Assembly (NCBI GenBank): GCA_004525465.1
Contig: SPCN01000014.1
Location: 1-16,826, forward strand
Reading direction: 5' to 3'
DNA: 16,826 nt
Origin: Chrysiogenales bacterium
GTDB taxonomy: Bacteria > Acidobacteriota > Aminicenantia > UBA2199
Below the pieces are notes generated by a model. That model worked only from the letters and a program-made list of their open reading frames with translations, was not told where the DNA came from and ran no database searches. Each line of letters opens with the position of its first letter. Position 1 is the first letter of the stretch. The position numbers and the translations under genes were made by a program. Shown one piece after another: positions 13,620 to 16,826 of this stretch.

Positions 13620-15644
13620 TCAGGGAACGATCGGTCGGCGCTGCAGGAGGCCGATCCGTTTGACGCGCTCGATCAATGCGGGTTGATCGGAGTTCAACTG
13701 CAGCGAGCGCTGATAGTGGGGCAAAGCCTGGTCAGCCCGATGCAGCTCAAAAAAAAGATTGCCGAGCGAGTTGAGGATGCGGAAATCTGATACTCCTTCT
13801 TGAGCCAGACTGGCGATCCTCCATTTCCCCTCATCTTCGTATCCGGCCAGGAATGCCAACCTGGCTGTTCGCAGCTGCCCGGCCACGCCGGACTGATTGT
13901 CTTTTGGCCAGAGTTTCCAGGCCTGGGCGAAGTTGCCGCGCTTCAGGAAATAAAGGGACTGTTCCGTATGCGGCAGGGACTGAAAAGTGAGTTTTTCCCT
14001 TTGGACCAAGGCGAGCCAGCCGCCGCCTTGCGGAACGGCAAGCGCAGCCTCCCGGGCTTTTTCCCAGGCGGCGAAAGCCAGATAGCGCTCGACGCGCATC
14101 TTTTTATTTTGCTCCGTGGGTGCGGCGAGAACCATTGCCTCAAGGACCGTTTCCGCACCGGCCAGATCGTCCCGGGCCTGGTGGATCTTCAGGAGCTGGA
14201 ACAGGCGGCGGTTGGACTGCGGATAAGTGAGCGGCAGGGAACGGATCTTCTCCAGCCAGTCAAGGCTTTCGGCATAGCGGGCCTTTTCGAAGGCGATTTC
14301 GGCAAGTTGCAGGGCGATGGAAATAGCGGTGGAATTTTTCATTTTGAATGACAGGGCGTGATGCAAATTGGTCTCAGCGCCCAGGAAATCCCCGTTTTGA
14401 AGGAGTTGGCCGGCGTATTTATTCAGAAAAAAACTGTCGTTCGGGCAGGAATAAAGAGCGCTTTTCCAGAAAGCTGTTTCGTTGCTGTATTTTTTGCAGT
14501 TGCCGATCACGGCCAGCGCCGAAATTACAATGAGCATGAAAAACAAGGATTTTCTCAAGAAAGCGGGCAGACCGTGGAGCAGATGACTCAGAACCCAGAC
14601 CCAGCCGATGGCGGGAATCATCAGGTAGCGGCTAGAGATGCTGAACGGATAAAGCGGGGTGAAGACCATCAGCAGGTATCCGGCCATGAACGGGGCCATC
14701 CAGATCCAGGCATAAAGGACCGGCTTCATTTTGCGCCCCAGCCAGGGCAGGGCCACAAGAAGCAAAAGAAAAAGAAACCCGGAAAGCAGATAGGGCAGGG
14801 TTTGAACCGCATCCACGGCGAGAAACATGTCATATTTGAACGGGAACAGCAAGGAACGGAAGTAGTATCCCATGACTCCCAGCAGGCTGCTGGTGTTCTC
14901 CCATATGGAAGGGAAAAAACGGATGGGAATACCGCTGCGGCCGATGACCGTGGACTTCAGCAGCCAGAATAAAATCGTGGCGCTTAGGAACACAGCGTGA
15001 AGCGGCAGGGTCAGGCGCTTGCGGTGTCTGAGTTCGAGTAGAATGAAAACCGGCAAAAAAAACAATGATGCCTCTTTGGAAAACAGGGCGAACAAATAAG
15101 CGGCCAGCGCCAAAAAAGCGTACCAGGCGCTTCTTTTTTCCAGGAAAAAATCAAAGGCATAGAGGGCAAGCAGGCCGAAGAGAAACATCAGCAGGTCGCA
15201 GCGGCCCACCACCCAGCAGATGTTGTCCAGATTGAGAGGGAAGAGGGCGAAGAGCACAACCGCCGTTTCGGCGACGCCCGGGGCGGCTGCCTGGCGGCTC
15301 AGGAGCAGGTACAAGACGATCAGGCCGGCGACAAACAAGAGCAGGTTCAGCAAAGATAATCGGAAAGGGGACAACCCCCAAATTGCCTTTTCCATCATGA
15401 AGGAGAGGATCATCATGGGCCGATAGTAATCGTACCCTGAATCCCTTTGGCTTGTGGAAGCCCAATAGCCGCTTTGGAATGGAGCGGTTGCCGAGAATTC
15501 TCCCTGCAGCAGGGCGTTTTCCTGGATGATGGGTTTGGAATCCCATATCAATTCGTGGTTTAAAGACGGAAAATAAACCAGAATAGTCAACAGCGCCAGG
15601 GCCGCGGCAAAGAGAACTTTTTTATGCTGAATTTGCAGTTTCAT
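13620..15644 (-). CDS. TMTC-like GT-C membrane glycosyltransferase with long C-terminal TPR region
   Basis: A 674-residue paralog-like neighbour of the preceding protein. It has about ten helices (10-385) followed by TPR-type helical repeats (about 400-660; the last reads LNSLGNLFFELHRADQALPHY). The first loop is HELIWDSKPIIQENALL: D35 is kept, but the usual second acidic residue is S36. YDYYRPMMILSFMMEKAIWG, PLNLDNICWVVGRCDLL (R148, D150) and FSKEASLFFLP (K190, E191) match the TMTC-type order. It probably transfers a lipid-linked sugar outside the membrane; the TPRs may bind the acceptor or partner proteins. The ATG overlaps the upstream GT4 stop (ATGA) and has AGGA four nt before it. No function more specific than GT-C/TPR can be given. 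Confidence 0.78.
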   Translation of the reverse strand: MKLQIQHKKVLFAAALALLTILVYFPSLNHELIWDSKPIIQENALLQGEFSATAPFQSGYWASTSQRDSGYDYYRPMMILSFMMEKAIWGLSPFRLSLLNLLLFVAGLIVLYLLLSRQAAAPGVAETAVVLFALFPLNLDNICWVVGRCDLLMFLFGLLALYAFDFFLEKRSAWYAFLALAAYLFALFSKEASLFFLPVFILLELRHRKRLTLPLHAVFLSATILFWLLKSTVIGRSGIPIRFFPSIWENTSSLLGVMGYYFRSLLFPFKYDMFLAVDAVQTLPYLLSGFLFLLLLVALPWLGRKMKPVLYAWIWMAPFMAGYLLMVFTPLYPFSISSRYLMIPAIGWVWVLSHLLHGLPAFLRKSLFFMLIVISALAVIGNCKKYSNETAFWKSALYSCPNDSFFLNKYAGQLLQNGDFLGAETNLHHALSFKMKNSTAISIALQLAEIAFEKARYAESLDWLEKIRSLPLTYPQSNRRLFQLLKIHQARDDLAGAETVLEAMVLAAPTEQNKKMRVERYLAFAAWEKAREAALAVPQGGGWLALVQREKLTFQSLPHTEQSLYFLKRGNFAQAWKLWPKDNQSGVAGQLRTARLAFLAGYEDEGKWRIASLAQEGVSDFRILNSLGNLFFELHRADQALPHYQRSLQLNSDQPALIERVKRIGLLQRRPIVP

Positions 15645-16708
15645 TTATCCTGGAAATAAACGCGTTCAAGATTTTTTTTGAATTCCGCCGGCGAATATTT
15701 GCTCAACAGCCTTTGTCCGCGGGCAATCAATGTTCTTTGCATCTCCGCATCCTCCAACAGGCGCCTGATCTTTTCCACCCATTCGTCGACAGCAAGCGCA
15801 TCGTCCACAAAGATCGCCGCATCGCCGAGGATCTCCGGCAGCGACCCGGCGCGGGAAACGACGGCCGCGGTTCCGCATTGCAGGGATTCGAGCGGCGGAT
15901 AGCCGAAGCCTTCATTCAGGCTGGGAAAGACAAAAGCGGCGGCATTTTTATACAGCCAGACCAGCTGGCTGTCGGGGATGTAGCCGGTGAACGTGACCAG
16001 CCGGCGGTCGGGTGCCGGCAAGGCGGTCAGCAACTGGGCCGCCCTGGCCTCGCTGATCTTTCCGGCAATGAGCAACGGGACCTGCAGTCGTGAGATCGCC
16101 TGCAACAGGGTCTCCAGGTTCTTTACCCGGTCGGCCCCGCCGGCGTACAGCAGGTATTCGCCGGGAAGCGGCTGGGGCGGTTTTTCGGCCAGATCGGGAT
16201 TGATGCGGTCGTCACGCATGTTGTATATGACTTTGATCTTTTTTTGATCAATTGGAAAAAATGTGCTTAGATCGGCTGCGGTCGTTGCCGATACGGCCAG
16301 CACCATGTCGGCGCGCCTTGCCGACCCGATGATGCGCTTGAAAACCAGCCGGTGGCGCAGCGAAAAAAACTGCGGGAATTTCAGGGGGGTCAGGTCGTGA
16401 ACGGTCAAGAGATAACGGACGTTACGGGTCTTTTGCGGCAGGGCGTAGGCGGTCGAGTGGTAACAGGCTGGGTGCTGGCGTGAAAAAATGCCGGGTAGGA
16501 AAAGGGAATCGGTCAGGGTGATCATGCGCCTGGGCGCGGCGCTGAAAATTTTATTGCCGATGCCGGAAGGGACGCCGTCGCCCCGGAAGAAAAGAAACCC
16601 GGCGCGCTCATCGCGGTCGAAGGTTTGCGCAATGTTCCTGACATAGCGGCCAATGCCGCGAAAAGCGGAAAATGTCTGCAAGGGACGGCCGTCTATGATG
16701 ATTTGCAT
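15641..16708 (-). CDS. Glycosyltransferase, GT4 family (GT-B fold)
   Basis: A 355-residue cytoplasmic retaining glycosyltransferase. It starts IIIDGRPLQTFSAFRGIGRYVRNI, where the GIGRY motif is common in mannosyltransferases of this family. TVHDLTPLKFPQFF lies mid N-domain (about 102-115), followed by ADMVLAVSATTAADL. The C-domain has YLLYAGGADRVKNLETLL (donor-site region, about 185-202) and the EX7E motif E266-GFGYPPL-E274. No signal peptide or membrane segment is visible. It probably adds a hexose, perhaps mannose, to a lipid-linked glycan using a nucleotide-sugar. The start codon lies 14 nt inside the end of the upstream partial gene and has no clear Shine-Dalgarno, suggesting coupling; the stop overlaps the next gene by ATGA. 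Confidence 0.88.
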   Translation of the reverse strand: MQIIIDGRPLQTFSAFRGIGRYVRNIAQTFDRDERAGFLFFRGDGVPSGIGNKIFSAAPRRMITLTDSLFLPGIFSRQHPACYHSTAYALPQKTRNVRYLLTVHDLTPLKFPQFFSLRHRLVFKRIIGSARRADMVLAVSATTAADLSTFFPIDQKKIKVIYNMRDDRINPDLAEKPPQPLPGEYLLYAGGADRVKNLETLLQAISRLQVPLLIAGKISEARAAQLLTALPAPDRRLVTFTGYIPDSQLVWLYKNAAAFVFPSLNEGFGYPPLESLQCGTAAVVSRAGSLPEILGDAAIFVDDALAVDEWVEKIRRLLEDAEMQRTLIARGQRLLSKYSPAEFKKNLERVYFQDK

Positions 16709-16826
16709 GGCAAGCTTTTGATTTCCCGGAGATATTCTTCCGCCGCTCTTTTCCAGGAAAAGTATGGTTTGCGGACCTGCCAGCGGTCCAGCAGCTGCCT
16801 CCTGGCCTCTTCCTGCTGCTGCAGAA
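16693..16826 (-). CDS. Partial C-terminus, probably a second GT4-type glycosyltransferase
   Basis: A minus-strand frame enters from the right edge and ends at TAG 16695-16693 after 43 visible residues. The peptide contains RRQLLDRWQVRKPYFSWKRA followed by AEEYLREIKSL. A hydrophobic-Trp segment and then (Y/F)SW..AA.EYL is the usual last helix of GT4 glycosyltransferases. The catalytic part lies outside the window. It overlaps the next gene by 16 bp, so it belongs to the same operon. Confidence 0.55.
   Translation of the reverse strand, partial: LQQQEEARRQLLDRWQVRKPYFSWKRAAEEYLREIKSLPCKSS

Overview
This window looks like bacterial chromosome of moderately high GC content. It carries housekeeping genes (the tail of an NAD-dependent DNA ligase, recN, miaB) on one side and a cell-surface glycan region on the other. 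No rRNA, tRNA, CRISPR array or complete mobile element was found. Taxonomy cannot be fixed from the sequence. The RecN-MiaB pair next to several multi-membrane-span glycosyltransferases with TPR tails would fit an Acidobacteriota/Aminicenantota-like or similar environmental lineage, but this is a weak inference.

Layout. Positions 1-192 (+) hold the BRCT end of LigA. A tightly overlapping minus-strand operon follows: recN (4657-3035), miaB (3038-1734) and a membrane-anchored sulfatase/phosphoethanolamine-transferase-fold protein (1741-236). Its promoter is near-consensus (4749-4721), and a 14-codon leader ORF with the only strong Shine-Dalgarno ends inside the recN start codon. Divergently, a 613-residue GT-C-type membrane glycosyltransferase (4787-6628, +) starts 7 nt after an extended -10 and may be leaderless. 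It converges, with a 4-bp overlap of stop codons, on a second GT-C-like membrane protein (8106-6625, -), whose only good Shine-Dalgarno points to an in-frame ATT codon at 8163.

Next comes GDP-L-fucose synthase (9204-8266, -). Directly upstream of it lies a decayed transposase start (9280-9399, +) with a hairpin over its ribosome binding site and a possible outward promoter towards the fucose gene. A strong forward promoter (9484-9512) leads through a 34-codon ORF into a SAM-dependent methyltransferase (9664-10422, +).

From the right edge down to 10426 the minus strand carries a glycan operon: a partial glycosyltransferase C-terminus, a GT4 enzyme, two tandem TMTC-like membrane glycosyltransferases with C-terminal TPRs, and a methyltransferase-GT2 fusion. 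Most junctions are ATGA or longer overlaps. A reasonable model is that the GT2 half charges a polyprenyl phosphate with a sugar, the GT-C proteins transfer lipid-linked sugars outside the membrane, and the GT4, fucose and methyltransferase genes build or decorate the glycan. The acceptor (polysaccharide or protein) cannot be determined. The most notable points are the unusual starts (leader-coupled recN, the ATT start, two apparent leaderless starts) and the GT2 fusion coupled to tandem TMTC-like transferases.
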